A stretch of DNA of 64,000 nucleotides, taken from Serratia bockelmannii. GTDB taxonomy: Bacteria > Pseudomonadota > Gammaproteobacteria > Enterobacterales > Enterobacteriaceae. The position numbers and the translations under genes were made by a program. The notes below the pieces were generated by a model. The model was not told the origin of the DNA. It was given only the letters and a program-made list of their open reading frames with translations, and did no database searches. Numbering within the stretch: position 1 is the first letter of the stretch; every line of letters starts with the position of its first letter. The DNA lies in the NCBI RefSeq assembly GCF_008011855.1, contig NZ_VOUX01000002.1, forward strand, positions 1 to 64,000, read 5' to 3'. Below are positions 17,393 through 28,592 of the stretch, piece after piece.

Positions 17393-19948
17393 ATGAATAG
17401 CACCGATAAACTCGATTCGCACACGCCGATGATGCAGCAGTACCTGCGCCTCAAGGCCCAGCATCCTGAAATCCTGCTGTTCTACCGCATGGGCGACTTC
17501 TACGAGCTGTTTTACGATGACGCCAAGCGCGCTTCCCAACTGCTGGATATCTCGCTGACCAAACGCGGCGCCTCGGCGGGTGAACCGATCCCGATGGCCG
17601 GCGTGCCGCACCACGCGGTGGAGAACTACCTGGCCAAGCTGGTGCAGCTTGGCGAGTCCGTCGCCATCTGTGAGCAGATCGGCGATCCGGCCACCAGCAA
17701 AGGGCCGGTCGAGCGCAAAGTGGTGCGTATCGTCACCCCCGGCACCATCACCGACGAAGCGCTGCTGCAAGAACGCCAGGACAACCTGCTGGCGGCGATC
17801 TGGCAGGATGCGCGCGGCTTCGGTTATGCCACGCTGGACGTCAGCTCCGGCCGCTTCCGCGTCGCCGAGCCGCAGGATTTGGAAACCATGGCTGCCGAGC
17901 TGCAGCGCACCAATCCAGCCGAGCTGCTCTACCCGGAAACCTTCGAACAAATGGCGCTGATCGAACAGCGCCACGGCCTGCGCCGCCGCCCGCTGTGGGA
18001 ATTCGAACTGGAGACCGCACGCCAGCAGCTCAACCTGCAGTTCGGCACCCGCGACTTGACCGGTTTCGGCGTCGAGCAGGCGCATCAGGCGCTGCGCGCC
18101 GCCGGCTGCCTGCTGCAATACGTCAAAGATACCCAGCGTACTTCGCTGCCGCATATTCGCGGCATCACTATGGAGCGCCAGCAGGACGGCATCATCATGG
18201 ACGCCGCGACCCGCCGCAACCTGGAGCTGACGCAGAGCCTGTCCGGCGGCAGCGACAACACGCTGGCGGCGATCCTCGATCGCACAGTCACGCCGATGGG
18301 CAGCCGCATGCTGAAACGCTGGCTGCACATGCCGACCCGAGACATCAAGGTGCTGACCGCCCGCCAGCAGGCGATCGGCGCATTGCAGGAACTGTTCGCC
18401 GATCTGCAGCCTTCGCTGCGTCAGGTGGGCGATCAGGAGCGAATTTTGGCGCGCCTGGCGCTGCGTACCGCGCGTCCGCGCGATCTGGCGCGCATGCGTC
18501 ATGCTTTCCAGCAATTGCCGGACATCCGCGCGCTGCTGCAAGACGTGGACACCCCGCACGTGCAGCAGCTGCTGGCGCAGGTGGGCCAGTTTGACGAGCT
18601 GCGCGAGCTGCTGGAGCGCGCGGTGATTGAATCGCCGCCGGTATTGGTGCGCGACGGCGGCGTGATCGCCCCCGGTTACAACAGCGAGCTGGACGAGTGG
18701 CGCGCACTGGCCGATGGCGCCAGCGACTACCTCGACCGGCTGGAGATCCGCGAGCGTGAAAAGCTGGGGCTGGATACGCTCAAGGTCGGTTTTAACGGCG
18801 TACATGGCTACTACATTCAGGTGAGCCGCGGCCAAAGCCATCTGGTGCCGATCCACTATGTGCGCCGCCAGACGTTGAAAAACGCCGAGCGCTACATCAT
18901 CCCGGAATTGAAAGAGTACGAAGACAAAGTGCTCACCTCCAAGGGCAAGGCGTTGGCGATCGAGAAAAGCCTGTACGACGAACTGTTCGATCTGCTGCTG
19001 CCGCACCTGGCGGAGCTGCAGCAGAGCGCCGCCGCACTGGCCGAGCTGGACGTGCTGGCCAACCTGGCCGAGCGCGCCGATACCCTGAACTACGCTTGCC
19101 CGACCATGAGTGAGCAGCCGGGAATCCGCATTACCGAAGGCCGCCACCCGGTGGTGGAGCAGGTGCTGAGCGAACCGTTTATCTCCAACCCGCTCACCCT
19201 GTCGCCGCAGCGCCGCATGCTGATCATTACCGGCCCAAACATGGGCGGTAAAAGCACCTATATGCGACAAACGGCGCTGATCGTGCTGATGGCGCACATC
19301 GGCAGTTACGTGCCGGCCACCAAGGCCACCATCGGCCCGGTGGATCGCATCTTCACCCGCGTCGGCGCGGCGGACGATCTGGCTTCCGGCCGCTCCACCT
19401 TCATGGTGGAGATGACCGAAACCGCCAACATCCTGCACAACGCCACCGAGCACAGCCTGGTGTTGATGGATGAAATCGGCCGCGGTACCTCCACCTACGA
19501 CGGCCTGTCGCTGGCCTGGGCCTGCGCCGAGAACCTGGCTAACCGCATCAAGGCGATGACACTGTTCGCCACCCACTACTTCGAACTGACGACCCTACCG
19601 GAGAAAATGGAGGGCGTGGTCAACGTGCATCTGGACGCGCTCGAACATGGCGACACCATCGCTTTTATGCACAGCGTACAGGACGGGGCTGCCAGCAAAA
19701 GCTATGGCCTGGCGGTCGCCGCGCTTGCCGGCGTGCCGCGCGACGTCATCAAGCGCGCCCGCCAGAAGCTGCGCGAGCTGGAGTCTATCTCCAGCCACAC
19801 CGCGTCGGGCAGCGTCGATGCCACCCAGATGACGCTGCTGCAGGAAGAGGCCTCGCCGGCGGTTGAAGCCCTGGAAGCGCTGGATCCGGATTCCCTGTCA
19901 CCGCGCCAGGCGCTGGAATGGATCTACCGGCTGAAAAATATGGTGTAG
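17393..19948 (+). CDS. mutS: DNA mismatch repair protein MutS
   Basis: MutS recognises mismatches and small loops and, with MutL and ATP, starts methyl-directed repair. The 851-residue protein (E. coli 853) has the mismatch-binding F-x-E (GDFYELF, about residue 34), connector, core, clamp, and the ATPase with Walker [10 protein letters not shown] at 614-622 and signature segments [14 protein letters not shown] and [16 protein letters not shown]. The C-terminal tetramer/beta-clamp region ends with [17 protein letters not shown] took ATG 17393 ([16 protein letters not shown]) by alignment length; ATG 17372 is an alternative, and neither has a strong ribosome site. Confidence 0.97.
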   Translation: MNSTDKLDSHTPMMQQYLRLKAQHPEILLFYRMGDFYELFYDDAKRASQLLDISLTKRGASAGEPIPMAGVPHHAVENYLAKLVQLGESVAICEQIGDPATSKGPVERKVVRIVTPGTITDEALLQERQDNLLAAIWQDARGFGYATLDVSSGRFRVAEPQDLETMAAELQRTNPAELLYPETFEQMALIEQRHGLRRRPLWEFELETARQQLNLQFGTRDLTGFGVEQAHQALRAAGCLLQYVKDTQRTSLPHIRGITMERQQDGIIMDAATRRNLELTQSLSGGSDNTLAAILDRTVTPMGSRMLKRWLHMPTRDIKVLTARQQAIGALQELFADLQPSLRQVGDQERILARLALRTARPRDLARMRHAFQQLPDIRALLQDVDTPHVQQLLAQVGQFDELRELLERAVIESPPVLVRDGGVIAPGYNSELDEWRALADGASDYLDRLEIREREKLGLDTLKVGFNGVHGYYIQVSRGQSHLVPIHYVRRQTLKNAERYIIPELKEYEDKVLTSKGKALAIEKSLYDELFDLLLPHLAELQQSAAALAELDVLANLAERADTLNYACPTMSEQPGIRITEGRHPVVEQVLSEPFISNPLTLSPQRRMLIITGPNMGGKSTYMRQTALIVLMAHIGSYVPATKATIGPVDRIFTRVGAADDLASGRSTFMVEMTETANILHNATEHSLVLMDEIGRGTSTYDGLSLAWACAENLANRIKAMTLFATHYFELTTLPEKMEGVVNVHLDALEHGDTIAFMHSVQDGAASKSYGLAVAALAGVPRDVIKRARQKLRELESISSHTASGSVDATQMTLLQEEASPAVEALEALDPDSLSPRQALEWIYRLKNMV

Positions 19949-19971
19949 TCAGGCGCCAGACGCAGGCATAA

Positions 19972-20003
19972 AAAAACGGTGAGCATAATGCTCACCGTTT
20001 TTA
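19972..20003. terminator. bidirectional terminator of mutS and rpoS
   Basis: A near-perfect palindrome (arms 19974-19986 and 19988-20000) flanked by A6 on the left and T5 on the right lies between the convergent mutS and rpoS genes, so it can work on both strands. Confidence 0.9.
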
Positions 20004-20027
20004 TTTGATGCGGTTCAACAACCGGCG

Positions 20028-21026
20028 TTATTCGCGGAACAGCGCCTCAATGCTCAGGCCCTGCATCTGCAGAATCTCACGCAGACGGCGCAGACCTTCA
20101 ACCTGAATCTGACGGACGCGCTCGCGCGTCAGGCCAATCTCCCGGCCTACGTCTTCCAGCGTCGCCGCTTCATAGCCCAGCAGGCCGAAACGACGCGCCA
20201 ACACTTCACGCTGTTTGGCGTTCAGTTCGAACAACCATTTGACGATGCTTTGTTTCATATCATCGTCTTGCGTGGTGTCTTCAGGCCCGTTGTCCTTCTC
20301 GTCGGCCAGAATGTCCAGCAGCGCTTTCTCCGAATCCCCGCCCAGCGGCGTATCCACCGAGGTGATGCGCTCATTCAGGCGCAGCATGCGGCTGACATCA
20401 TCCACCGGCTTGTCGAGTTGCTCGGCAATCTCTTCAGCGCTCGGTTCATGATCCAGTTTATGGGAAAGCTCACGCGCGGTGCGCAGATAGACATTCAGTT
20501 CTTTGACGATATGGATAGGCAAACGAATAGTACGGGTTTGGTTCATGATCGCCCGTTCAATCGTCTGACGGATCCACCAGGTTGCATAAGTGGAGAAGCG
20601 GAAACCGCGTTCCGGGTCGAATTTTTCCACTGCGCGAATCAAACCGAGGTTACCCTCTTCGATCAGATCCAGCAGCGCCAGACCACGGTTGCTGTAGCGG
20701 CGGGCGATTTTCACCACCAGCCGCAGGTTGCTTTCAATCATGCGACGGCGGGACGGCACGTCACCGCGCAGAGCACGCCGCGCAAAATAGACTTCTTCCT
20801 CTGCGGTCAGCAGAGGTGAATAACCGATCTCACCCAGATAGAGCTGCGTCGCATCCAATACGCGTTGCGTAACGCCTTGAGACAACAGCTCTTCTTCCGC
20901 TAAATCGTTCTCGCTGGTCTCTTCTTCTACCAGCGCTTTTTCATCAAACGACTCGGCCTCAGCTCCATTCTCGTCGAAATCCGCATCATCATGTAACTCG
21001 TTAACTTTCAGCGTATTTTGGCTCAT
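20028..21026 (-). CDS. rpoS: RNA polymerase sigma factor RpoS
   Basis: RpoS directs transcription in stationary phase and general stress. The 332 residues show sigma-70 region 1.2 ([21 protein letters not shown]), 2.3-2.4 ([21 protein letters not shown]), region 3 and region 4.2 ([27 protein letters not shown]). It starts 55 bases after nlpD. As in other enterics its main promoter should lie within nlpD, producing a long leader open to DsrA/RprA-type sRNA control (established for E. coli, not shown here). The frame is intact with no stop or frameshift, unlike many laboratory-passaged enterics. Confidence 0.98.
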   Translation of the reverse strand: MSQNTLKVNELHDDADFDENGAEAESFDEKALVEEETSENDLAEEELLSQGVTQRVLDATQLYLGEIGYSPLLTAEEEVYFARRALRGDVPSRRRMIESNLRLVVKIARRYSNRGLALLDLIEEGNLGLIRAVEKFDPERGFRFSTYATWWIRQTIERAIMNQTRTIRLPIHIVKELNVYLRTARELSHKLDHEPSAEEIAEQLDKPVDDVSRMLRLNERITSVDTPLGGDSEKALLDILADEKDNGPEDTTQDDDMKQSIVKWLFELNAKQREVLARRFGLLGYEAATLEDVGREIGLTRERVRQIQVEGLRRLREILQMQGLSIEALFRE

Positions 21027-21080
21027 ATGCTGCTCCTACCCGTGATACCGCGAGCAGAATCTCAGCGTATTCTGCCCAAT

Positions 21081-22094
21081 CTATCGCTGCGGAAGATAAC
21101 GCAGCGGGTTTACGGATTTCCCCTTGTAACGAATTTCAAAATGCAAACGTACTGAACTGGTACCGGTGCTACCCATGGTGGCTATTTTTTGACCCGCCTT
21201 CACTTCTTGTTGTTCCCGGACCAGCATTGTGTCGTTATGAGCGTAGGCGCTCAGGTAATCATCATTATGTTTGATGATGATTAGATTACCGTAACCCCGT
21301 AAAGCGTTGCCTGCATACACTACGCGACCATCGGCGGTAGCGAAGATAGGCTGCCCACGAGAACCGGCGATATCGACACCTTTATTCCCACCTTCTGATG
21401 AGGAAAAGTTATCAATAACCTTACCGTCAGTCGGCCATCTCCAGGTACTGACCGGAGCGCTGTTGCTGACGGTGCTGCTCACGGGAGGAGCGGCTTCCGG
21501 CGCGGTAACAGGCGCAGTCGCGGTCCCAACCGCTGCGGCACCTGCTGCAGGTAACATCTTACCTACATTCTGTTTACCCGAGTTTTCAGAATACGCGTTA
21601 GTTGATTGAGAATCAACCGTTGCCGTCTGGATCTGGGCGCTGGAAGGTGGCTTCGGAACGCCGCCTTTGGTCGCGTCTGTCGTCGCCAACATGCCGCCGC
21701 CGCCGTTGGCAGAACCATTACCAAGCTGAATGGTTTGACCAACATTCAGGCTGTATGGCTCGGGAATATTGTTGCGCTGAGCCAGGTCGCGGAAATCATT
21801 GCCGGTGATCCAGGCGATGTAAAACAGCGTGTCGCCGCGCTTGACCGTATAAGTTTCACCGCCGCTGTAGCTCCCTTTTGGGATGGCGTTATAACTACGA
21901 TTATAGACAATGCGGCCCTCTGGGCTGGCCTGCTGCACTCCGCCATTATTATTGCCGGATGGAACGGCGCCGCCGCCCACACTGCTGATAGGGGCCGACG
22001 TCGAGGCCGTATTCGTACAACCCGCCAACCACAAACTTACCATCGTACACACCGCTACCCGGCGTAACGTAATCATTGGGCTTCCCGTGCTCAT
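21081..22094 (-). CDS. nlpD: murein hydrolase activator NlpD (outer-membrane lipoprotein)
   Basis: NlpD activates the amidase AmiC at the septum. The 337-residue precursor has a lipoprotein signal peptide with lipobox LAGC (Cys26), a LysM domain ([20 protein letters not shown], about residues 82-125), a long Ala/Pro/Ser/Thr-rich linker and a C-terminal LytM (M23) domain ending NPLRYLPQR. The LytM site lacks the full zinc set ([12 protein letters not shown] in place of H-x3-D), as expected for an activator. Start MSTGSP matches E. coli MSAGSP; Met7 is an alternative. Confidence 0.96.
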   Translation of the reverse strand: MSTGSPMITLRRVAVCTMVSLWLAGCTNTASTSAPISSVGGGAVPSGNNNGGVQQASPEGRIVYNRSYNAIPKGSYSGGETYTVKRGDTLFYIAWITGNDFRDLAQRNNIPEPYSLNVGQTIQLGNGSANGGGGMLATTDATKGGVPKPPSSAQIQTATVDSQSTNAYSENSGKQNVGKMLPAAGAAAVGTATAPVTAPEAAPPVSSTVSNSAPVSTWRWPTDGKVIDNFSSSEGGNKGVDIAGSRGQPIFATADGRVVYAGNALRGYGNLIIIKHNDDYLSAYAHNDTMLVREQQEVKAGQKIATMGSTGTSSVRLHFEIRYKGKSVNPLRYLPQR

Positions 22095-22401
22095 GCTTCC
22101 CCCATGACAGCAATATCAGTGATATATCCAAAATACCCTTTACATCGTAGCCGAGCTTTTGCCACTTCCCAGTTTCTGCGATGTAAAGGCGCCGCCGGCC
22201 GATCCCTGAACGCCAGGTCATCTCCCGCCGGAGCATCAAAACGCGCGCCAATGCTAACCACATTGGCGTCGCCGCACCATAAGACAACTACGTAGAAAGG
22301 CCAATTCTAGTGAAAATTAGCCTGATTGGAACGAGAAAACCTTATCCGCACGTGATGAAAGTGCAACAGATTTTGCAGACGGTCGAAAAATCAGACAATC
22401 G
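22095..22401. other. pcm-nlpD spacer with terminator-like hairpin
   Basis: CGCCAATG (22246-22253) and CATTGGCG (22261-22268) form a perfect eight-base stem followed on the minus strand by a TTTT tract, a likely terminator of the surE-pcm transcript. An open frame crossing into nlpD looks like noise. The stretch is longer than in E. coli and probably contains nlpD promoters. Confidence 0.55.
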
Positions 22402-23028
22402 CTAGGCCAATTCGCCTTTCACCAACGGCACAAAGCGCACCGCTTCTACCGCATCGACCACGAAATCGTTGCCATGACGCTGAATGCGTTTGAGGGTTTG
22501 GGCCTGCTCGCCCACCGGCAACACCAAAATGCCGCCGTCGTCCAGCTGCTCCACCAGCGCCTGCGGGATCTCCGGCGGCGCGGCAGTGACGATGATCGCA
22601 TCGAATGGGCCGCGCGACGCCCAGCCCTGCCAGCCGTCGCCGTGGCGAGTGGAAACATTATGAAGATCGAGCTGCTTCAGGCGGCGCTTGGCCTGCCACT
22701 GCAGCCCCTTGATGCGCTCGACAGAACAAACGTGTTGCACCAGATGCGCCAGGATGGCGGTTTGATAACCGGAACCGGTGCCGATCTCCAGCACTCTTGA
22801 GGTGGGCTTCAGATTCAGCAGCTCGGTCATCCGCGCCACCATATAAGGCTGAGAAATGGTCTGGCCAGAGCCGATCGGTAATGCAGTGTTTTCGTAGGCT
22901 TTGTGATCCAGCGCTTCGTCGACAAAACGCTCGCGCGGCACCGCCTCGATCGCTCTCAGCAGCTTTTCGTCCCGGATCCCTTGCTGACGCAGCTGCGTCA
23001 GCAATGTTTGCATACGCTTGTTCACCAT
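22402..23028 (-). CDS. pcm: protein-L-isoaspartate O-methyltransferase
   Basis: Pcm methylates L-isoaspartyl residues in aged proteins with S-adenosylmethionine so they can return to aspartate. The 208-residue protein has the PCMT motif [18 protein letters not shown] (about residues 79-95) and conserved [18 protein letters not shown] that binds substrate and SAM. The start overlaps the surE end by 7 bases, showing translational coupling. Order surE-pcm-nlpD-rpoS is as in E. coli. Confidence 0.97.
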   Translation of the reverse strand: MVNKRMQTLLTQLRQQGIRDEKLLRAIEAVPRERFVDEALDHKAYENTALPIGSGQTISQPYMVARMTELLNLKPTSRVLEIGTGSGYQTAILAHLVQHVCSVERIKGLQWQAKRRLKQLDLHNVSTRHGDGWQGWASRGPFDAIIVTAAPPEIPQALVEQLDDGGILVLPVGEQAQTLKRIQRHGNDFVVDAVEAVRFVPLVKGELA

Positions 23029-23783
23029 TCCCCGCTAACCTCTGCCTTGGTTAACCATGTTGTCACGACTTCCTGCGCCGCGTAGGCGGTCAAATCCACC
23101 TGTAGCGGCGTGATCGCCACATAGCCTTGTTCCACCGCCGCAAAGTCGGTATCCGGCCCGACATCAAATTTATCACCAGGCGGCCCGATCCAGTAGAGAT
23201 TTTGTCCACGCGGATCCTGCTGGCAGAAGACCTTATCGGCAGGATGGCGGCTACCACAGCGAGTGACGCGCAGGCCTTTGACCTCCGCCAGTGGCAAATC
23301 CGGCACATTGATATTCAGGATTTTTCCGGTGCGTAACGGTTCACGCTGCAGCGCACGCAGGATGCGGCAGGTAATGGCCGCTGCGGTTGCGTAGTGTTGG
23401 TGGCCGTTCAGAGACACCGCCAGCGCGGGCAGCCCCAGGTGTCGGCCCTCCATCGCCGCCGCGACGGTGCCGGAATAGATGACGTCATCGCCTAAATTCG
23501 GTCCGGCGTTAATGCCGGAGACGACGATATCCGGCGCCGGGCGCATCAATGCGTTGACGCCAAGGTAAACACAGTCGGTCGGCGTCCCCTGCAGCACCGC
23601 GATATCGCCGTTGGCCAGCGTCTGCGTGCGCAGCGGCGACTCCAGCGTCAGGGCGTTGGAAGAACCGCTGCGGTTACGATCCGGCGCCACGACCTGCACC
23701 TCGGCGAACTCCCGCAGCGCCGCCGCCAGTACCTGAATGCCCGGGGCGCTGACGCCGTCATCGTTACTCAGCAATATCCGCAT
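23022..23783 (-). CDS. surE: 5'/3'-nucleotidase SurE
   Basis: SurE is a metal-dependent nucleoside monophosphatase and exopolyphosphatase linked to stationary survival. The 253-residue protein starts with [15 protein letters not shown], carrying metal ligands Asp8 and Asp9, followed by [13 protein letters not shown] and the third metal motif [20 protein letters not shown]. In E. coli truD precedes and overlaps surE; here the two are separated by more than 2.2 kb, so surE must have its own promoter in 23784-23900. Confidence 0.97.
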   Translation of the reverse strand: MRILLSNDDGVSAPGIQVLAAALREFAEVQVVAPDRNRSGSSNALTLESPLRTQTLANGDIAVLQGTPTDCVYLGVNALMRPAPDIVVSGINAGPNLGDDVIYSGTVAAAMEGRHLGLPALAVSLNGHQHYATAAAITCRILRALQREPLRTGKILNINVPDLPLAEVKGLRVTRCGSRHPADKVFCQQDPRGQNLYWIGPPGDKFDVGPDTDFAAVEQGYVAITPLQVDLTAYAAQEVVTTWLTKAEVSGEW

Positions 23784-24221
23784 TGTAGACTCAACCCCTT
23801 GTTGTCATGACAAGCAAACTTAAAACCGCACTCTTGTTATCCGGTTATTGTCCGGCTGCGGGTTCATTGGATCACCCTGGTTCACTTTGTCCCGAATTAT
23901 AACCGAACTTGATTGTGTTACTAGCGCGTCAAACTCATGTCAGCGCCCTCCGAACTCACCGTAGAAACGGCGAGCGCAGCACAGCGGCGGTAAACCGTGC
24001 CTGCACAGCATGCGCCGCCGTTCTCACCAACACGGCATACGGAACGCCCAGTCATGCACAAAAACGCCCATGGAAATAAATTCAATTTAAATAATAACCA
24101 ATCCAAATAAAACACAAAGCACTTTCTCAGCATACATGTCGCTTTCCATCTATATTTTACAGGTTCCTAAGCCACAGTACCTTAAATATTTAACCCCATT
24201 ATTCACAAAGGGAAAACCATT
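23784..24221. other. divergent A/T-rich control region between surE and the secreted-protein gene
   Basis: These 438 bases are clearly richer in A+T than the flanking genes, most of all at 24056-24200 (runs such as AAATAAATTCAATTTAAATA). They must hold the surE promoter and that of the gene at 24222, which has an AAAGGGAAA ribosome site. A small frame at 23921-24133 has no support. No regulator site identified. Confidence 0.5.
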
Positions 24222-25955
24222 ATGACTCATTTATCAATGACTGATTATCCGGTTGAACTGACACCGGAAACAGAAAAACTGTCGTTCACCAACATCAACA
24301 ATACCAATGTAATCATCTCTCCAACATCAGACTTAACGATTTCCAAAGCACAGATAAAGATAGGCAGCGGTTTTAATATGCTAAGTTGGGCAGGAAACTC
24401 GTCCCTCGGTGGGCCAAACATTGTCAGCGCTAATTTTCGCGCCAATGGCAGCGCTGAATATGGCACAAATAATACGACGATCCTTTCCGCCAACTTCATC
24501 ACCAAAGATATCCTGATTTCGACCGCCGCCAATGGCGCGAAATCCGCGGTCATCAACAGCAACATCGGCAACTTCGATCAATTTAGCCATATCGATCTCG
24601 CCGGCTATGTCGGCACCGGCAGCATATACCTCGATGGGCACCCCGTAGCGACCGAGGGAGCCCACACTTTTGACGCTGGCGTTATCTTCGGCAAGGCCAT
24701 CATCAACAACAACGCTTATGCTAATGTCAGCAACATCGAGCAATCTCCCTACTTCCCCAGTGCGCCGCTTACTTTTGCCCTTAGCGGATTTGCTGATAAC
24801 GTCCATTTAATTAACGCTAACGCCTCTTACTCCGCCGGGCAATATATCCCCACTACCATTCGTATATTTGATGACGCAACGGCTGCCAGTAAATTACATG
24901 TCGAGCTGGCGAAAGCTCAGGGAAGCAATGTCACGACCGATTTAAATATTGATATCGGCAAAGAGTTCAATCCTTATACCGACACGCCTCCCGCCTACAG
25001 CAACCAGAAAATCAACGGCGGTACCTTCGCCGTCACCAGTCATTACACGAATAGTCTGGTGAAGGAAATATTAAATATCACCTCCAACCTTACCCATTCT
25101 GAATTAACGTTATCCGGCGGAAGCAATCACATCACGGATATCAGCCTCAACGGTTTCGCACTGGGTGGTGCGAATAATTATGTACTGAAGCTCAATGTCA
25201 AAGCGGGCTTTACCGATTCGCTGGCCCACATCTACGTGGGCGAGTTGAGCAACCCTTACGGCAATCTCGCGCCAATCAGCGTGGACATTCACAGTGAAAT
25301 CGGCGGGACCGGCGGCGGTGACTTTTATAACACACTGACCAGCCTGCAAAACAGCGGGCAGTTCAGCACAGTTATCAATACGCTGGTCGGCAAGCAATTG
25401 GTGGTAGAAGGCGCTTCGCAAGACGACCGTTTCAGCGTGATCGGCAACACGACCATCACCGGACATGGCTCGGGTGTGCATGGCGACACGATCAATTTCG
25501 CTCAAAGCTCCATTTCCAGCCAGGTCAAAATCACTGATTATAATGCGGGCAACGACCGGATCAATGCAGGCGACGCCGCACAGCAATGGACGTTCTCAGC
25601 GGCCGGCGGCAAATCGTTGGTTACCTATGGCGACTACGGTAATGCGAGCAATTTGAATACCTTATTCTCCACGTTGGGTGGCGGTGCCGATGCACAATCC
25701 CTATTCAGCGCCGCGCTTAGTAAAGCCACCGGCGGCGCCAGCGAACATGCGCTGGCGGAAGTCGGAGCCATAAAGCTGGGCAATGCGCTGTATATCATCA
25801 TCGACAGCAATGGCAACCACGGCTTTGACAGTCAGGATATCGTCTTCTCGTTAGGTAACCGCGATCTGCAACAAACGGTGGCGGACATGCATTACAATTC
25901 ACCGTCGATCGAGCTGAGTGGTATGGCCGCACCGCAGTTGGATGCACTGGCATAA
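24222..25955 (+). CDS. putative type-I-secreted surface protein
   Basis: This 577-residue protein has no Sec signal, no cysteine, and is rich in Asn, Ser, Thr, Gly and Ala, a profile of proteins exported unfolded by an ABC (type I) system. Its body is repetitive beta-type sequence; near residue 415 come GNTTITGHGSGVHGDTINFA and ITDYNAGNDRINAG, like a degenerate RTX/repeat region, then LGNALYIIIDSNGNHGFDSQD before an extreme C-terminus of SGMAAPQLDALA, resembling the small hydrophobic export tails of HasA-like substrates. I do not recognise a named family; an S-layer-like or adhesive role is possible. It is a single plus-strand gene breaking the surE-truD junction, with lower GC than its neighbours, suggesting acquisition. 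Confidence 0.6.
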   Translation: MTHLSMTDYPVELTPETEKLSFTNINNTNVIISPTSDLTISKAQIKIGSGFNMLSWAGNSSLGGPNIVSANFRANGSAEYGTNNTTILSANFITKDILISTAANGAKSAVINSNIGNFDQFSHIDLAGYVGTGSIYLDGHPVATEGAHTFDAGVIFGKAIINNNAYANVSNIEQSPYFPSAPLTFALSGFADNVHLINANASYSAGQYIPTTIRIFDDATAASKLHVELAKAQGSNVTTDLNIDIGKEFNPYTDTPPAYSNQKINGGTFAVTSHYTNSLVKEILNITSNLTHSELTLSGGSNHITDISLNGFALGGANNYVLKLNVKAGFTDSLAHIYVGELSNPYGNLAPISVDIHSEIGGTGGGDFYNTLTSLQNSGQFSTVINTLVGKQLVVEGASQDDRFSVIGNTTITGHGSGVHGDTINFAQSSISSQVKITDYNAGNDRINAGDAAQQWTFSAAGGKSLVTYGDYGNASNLNTLFSTLGGGADAQSLFSAALSKATGGASEHALAEVGAIKLGNALYIIIDSNGNHGFDSQDIVFSLGNRDLQQTVADMHYNSPSIELSGMAAPQLDALA

Positions 25956-25961
25956 AAATGC

Positions 25962-25992
25962 AAAAGCCCCGGCTTGGCCGGCCGGGGCTTTT
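25962..25992. terminator. bidirectional terminator between the secreted-protein gene and truD
   Basis: Eleven-base arms AAAAGCCCCGG and CCGGGGCTTTT (25962-25972, 25982-25992) form a strong hairpin ending in T's on either strand, between two convergent genes. Confidence 0.92.
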
Positions 25993-26025
25993 GGGGATTG
26001 TCAAAGCCCAAACGGGTATTCTCCG

Positions 26026-27072
26026 TTACGCACTGATATCCGCATCACCATCATCGGGAAGCATAATTTCACGCACTACGCTGGTGGCGAAGCTGCCTGC
26101 TGGCAGCCAGAAGCGCAGTTCCACGGTAACGTCATCCCACCAGTTCCACTGCAAATTTTGCGGCTGCAACAGCAGGGCCCGACGAGCGGGGTCGACACGC
26201 TCGCGCTTTAAAAGCGTAAGCAATTCCGGTTGTTCCGCCAAGCATTGTTGTTCAAAAGCCAAGGCTTTGCCGGCGGTGCCTGGCTCACCGTCGCCCGGCA
26301 ACGCCGCGGTGACAACCAACTCGCCGGCATCCAGCCGTTGCTGCAACGTCTCCAGCTCATCGGCCTTGGCGACGAACCAGCTGCCGCGGCCGCTCAACTG
26401 CAGGGCGTCCCCCTCCAGCACGGTGCGCTGCAGGCCGTCGGTCAGGCGCCGGCCGACTATCAGATTGAACAGCGCGCTGCGGCTGGCGGAAAGGTAGAAG
26501 CTGCGTTTGCTGCGCTCTTTGACGCGGATTTCGTCGTTTGCCCAGCGACGCGCCATCACCAGATTGTTGCCGCCGCGGCCGAAGCGCTGGCTGCCGAAAT
26601 AGTTTGGCACGCCCTGCGCGGCGATAGCCTGCAGACGGTTTTCCACGTCCTGACGATCGGAAATGTGGCGCAGCACCAGCGTAAAGTGGTTGCCCTTCAG
26701 GTTGCCGATGCGCATTTTGCGCAGGTGGCGGGCGAACGAGAGCACCTCGCAGCCTTCCAGCGCAAACTGTGAGAAATCCGGCGTGTCCTTGCCCGGCATA
26801 TGCAGGCAGAACCACTGTTCGGTCACCGCGTGGCGATCCTTCAAGCCGGCATAGCTGACGGAACGGGCGTGAATACCGGCGAAGCGCGCCAGATAGTCGG
26901 CCACGAACTGGGTATTGCAGCCGTTTTTACGGATGTTCACCAGCACGTGCTCGCCTTCGCCGTCCGGCGCAAAGCCCAGGTCTTCCACCACCACGAAATC
27001 TTCCGGATTGGCTTTCAACACCCCGGTGCTCTGCGGCCGGCCATGCAGCCAGGTCAGATTCGCCATATCCAT
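26026..27072 (-). CDS. truD: tRNA pseudouridine(13) synthase TruD
   Basis: TruD makes pseudouridine 13 in tRNA-Glu. The 348-residue protein has [13 protein letters not shown] near the N-terminus, the catalytic Asp79 in [14 protein letters not shown], and the TruD insertion domain with [17 protein letters not shown]. It starts 4 bases after the ispF stop, the last gene of the ftsB-ispD-ispF-truD run. Confidence 0.96.
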   Translation of the reverse strand: MDMANLTWLHGRPQSTGVLKANPEDFVVVEDLGFAPDGEGEHVLVNIRKNGCNTQFVADYLARFAGIHARSVSYAGLKDRHAVTEQWFCLHMPGKDTPDFSQFALEGCEVLSFARHLRKMRIGNLKGNHFTLVLRHISDRQDVENRLQAIAAQGVPNYFGSQRFGRGGNNLVMARRWANDEIRVKERSKRSFYLSASRSALFNLIVGRRLTDGLQRTVLEGDALQLSGRGSWFVAKADELETLQQRLDAGELVVTAALPGDGEPGTAGKALAFEQQCLAEQPELLTLLKRERVDPARRALLLQPQNLQWNWWDDVTVELRFWLPAGSFATSVVREIMLPDDGDADISA

Positions 27073-27076
27073 GCGG

Positions 27077-27550
27077 TTATTCCTTAATCAGCAAGGCGAC
27101 CGCTTCGCACGCGATGCCCTCGCCGCGCCCGGTGAAGCCGAGCTGCTCGGTGGTCGTGGCCTTCACGTTGACGTCATCCATATGGCACTGCAGATCTTCC
27201 GCCAGGAAGACGCGCATCTGCGGGATGTGCGGCGCCATTTTCGGCGCCTGAGCGATAATCGTGATATCGAGGTTACCGAGGCGGTATCCTTTGGCGCGGA
27301 TACGTTTCCAGGCTTCGCGCAGCAGCTCGCGGCTGTCCACGCCCTTGAAAGCCGGATCGGTATCGGGGAACAGCTTGCCGATATCACCCAGCGCCGCAGC
27401 GCCCAGCAAGGCGTCGGTCGCGGCGTGCAGCGCAACGTCGCCGTCGGAATGGGCCAGCAAACCTTTGTCGTAAGGGATGCGAACGCCACCGATCACCAAC
27501 GGGCCTTCGCCGCCGAATTTATGTACGTCAAAACCGTGACCGATACGCAT
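27077..27550 (-). CDS. ispF: 2-C-methyl-D-erythritol 2,4-cyclodiphosphate synthase
   Basis: IspF closes the cyclodiphosphate ring in the MEP isoprenoid route. The 157-residue protein has metal ligands Asp8 and His10 ([10 protein letters not shown]), the [20 protein letters not shown] motif with a third ligand His42, and the C-terminal [15 protein letters not shown]. It lies 10 bases after ispD, which produces the precursor two steps earlier. Confidence 0.97.
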   Translation of the reverse strand: MRIGHGFDVHKFGGEGPLVIGGVRIPYDKGLLAHSDGDVALHAATDALLGAAALGDIGKLFPDTDPAFKGVDSRELLREAWKRIRAKGYRLGNLDITIIAQAPKMAPHIPQMRVFLAEDLQCHMDDVNVKATTTEQLGFTGRGEGIACEAVALLIKE

Positions 27551-27560
27551 GGTGCGCTCC

Positions 27561-28268
27561 TTAATTGTCTAACTGAGTCAAATAGAACGCCGCCAGCGCC
27601 AAATCCTCCGGCCGCGTTACTTTAATGTTGTCCGCCCGGCCGGCGATCAGCTGCGGATGATAACCGCAATGCTCCAGCGCCGAGGCTTCGTCGGTGACGT
27701 TAGCGCCTTCATCCAGCGCGCGCTGCAGGCACTGCTTGAGCAGCGGCAGCGGAAACAGCTGCGGCGTCAGCGCATGCCACAGATCCTGCCGTTCGACGGT
27801 GTGGGCGATGGTGTCGCGGCCAGGTTCGGCGCGTTTCATGGTGTCACGCACCGGCGCGGCAAGAATGCCGCCGACCTTGCTGTGTGCGGTGATCGCCAGC
27901 AGGCGCTCGAGATCGTCGGCGTGCAGGCAGGGGCGCGCAGCGTCATGCACCAGCACCCAGTCCGCATCGCCCGCGAGCTTCAGCCCGGCCATCACCGAAT
28001 CAGCGCGCTGTTTGCCGCCCTCAGTGACGGTCACCCGCGGATCCTGGACGATGGGCAGCCGTTCGAACTGGCGATCTTCCGGGCTAATCGCCACGATCAC
28101 CCGTTCAATGCGCGGGTGGCGCAACAGGGCATGGATAGCGTGTTCGACGATGCTGTGCCGGCCGATGGTTAAATATTGCTTCGGGCATTCCGCCTGCATG
28201 CGGCTGCCGATACCGGCAGCGGGCAGGACGGCAATCACCGAGGGAAAGGTGCCTGCGGAGTGATTCAT
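27561..28268 (-). CDS. ispD: 2-C-methyl-D-erythritol 4-phosphate cytidylyltransferase
   Basis: IspD transfers CMP from CTP to methylerythritol phosphate. The 235-residue protein has the nucleotide-binding segment [19 protein letters not shown] (about residues 15-33), the VHDAARPCL motif and the C-terminal [13 protein letters not shown]. The start is 3 bases after the ftsB stop, so translation is coupled. Confidence 0.97.
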   Translation of the reverse strand: MNHSAGTFPSVIAVLPAAGIGSRMQAECPKQYLTIGRHSIVEHAIHALLRHPRIERVIVAISPEDRQFERLPIVQDPRVTVTEGGKQRADSVMAGLKLAGDADWVLVHDAARPCLHADDLERLLAITAHSKVGGILAAPVRDTMKRAEPGRDTIAHTVERQDLWHALTPQLFPLPLLKQCLQRALDEGANVTDEASALEHCGYHPQLIAGRADNIKVTRPEDLALAAFYLTQLDN

Positions 28269-28271
28269 GCG

Positions 28272-28592
28272 TTATTTTTGTGCGTTATTTTGCGAGGAAG
28301 ACGCCGCGTTGCGTCTGGATTGGTCAGGAACCAGACGATAGAAAGTCTCACCGGGCTTGATCATGCCCAGCTCATTACGCGCTCGCTCTTCGATCGCTTC
28401 CTGACCGCCGTTCAAATCATCGATTTCGGCAAACAGCTGATCGTTACGCGCTTTCAACTTGGCGTTACTGCCCTGTTGGACCGCAACGTCTTCATTGACT
28501 CGCACGTAATCGTGAATACCATTTTTGCCCAGCCACAGTGAATACTGTAACCAACCGAGCAATGCCAGCAATAGCAGCGTAAGTTTTCCCAT
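28272..28592 (-). CDS. ftsB: cell division protein FtsB
   Basis: FtsB is a bitopic membrane protein that joins FtsL and FtsQ in the divisome. The 106-residue protein has a short cytoplasmic start, one membrane helix (residues 4-20, [17 protein letters not shown]), a coiled coil (about 28-65) and the region [21 protein letters not shown]. The start MGKLTLL is chosen at 28592 with a GGCGGAG site; 18 upstream codons are rejected. Residues 88-106 are a Ser/Asn/Gln-rich tail. Confidence 0.95.
   Translation of the reverse strand: MGKLTLLLLALLGWLQYSLWLGKNGIHDYVRVNEDVAVQQGSNAKLKARNDQLFAEIDDLNGGQEAIEERARNELGMIKPGETFYRLVPDQSRRNAASSSQNNAQK

Noticed and set aside
21949-22287. Frame crossing the nlpD-pcm spacer.
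   Set aside because: Overlaps the nlpD start in another frame and ends in low-complexity Arg/Gly residues; no relative recognised.
23921-24133. Small minus-strand frame in the surE upstream region.
   Set aside because: No ribosome site, unusual composition, and it overlaps a likely promoter area.
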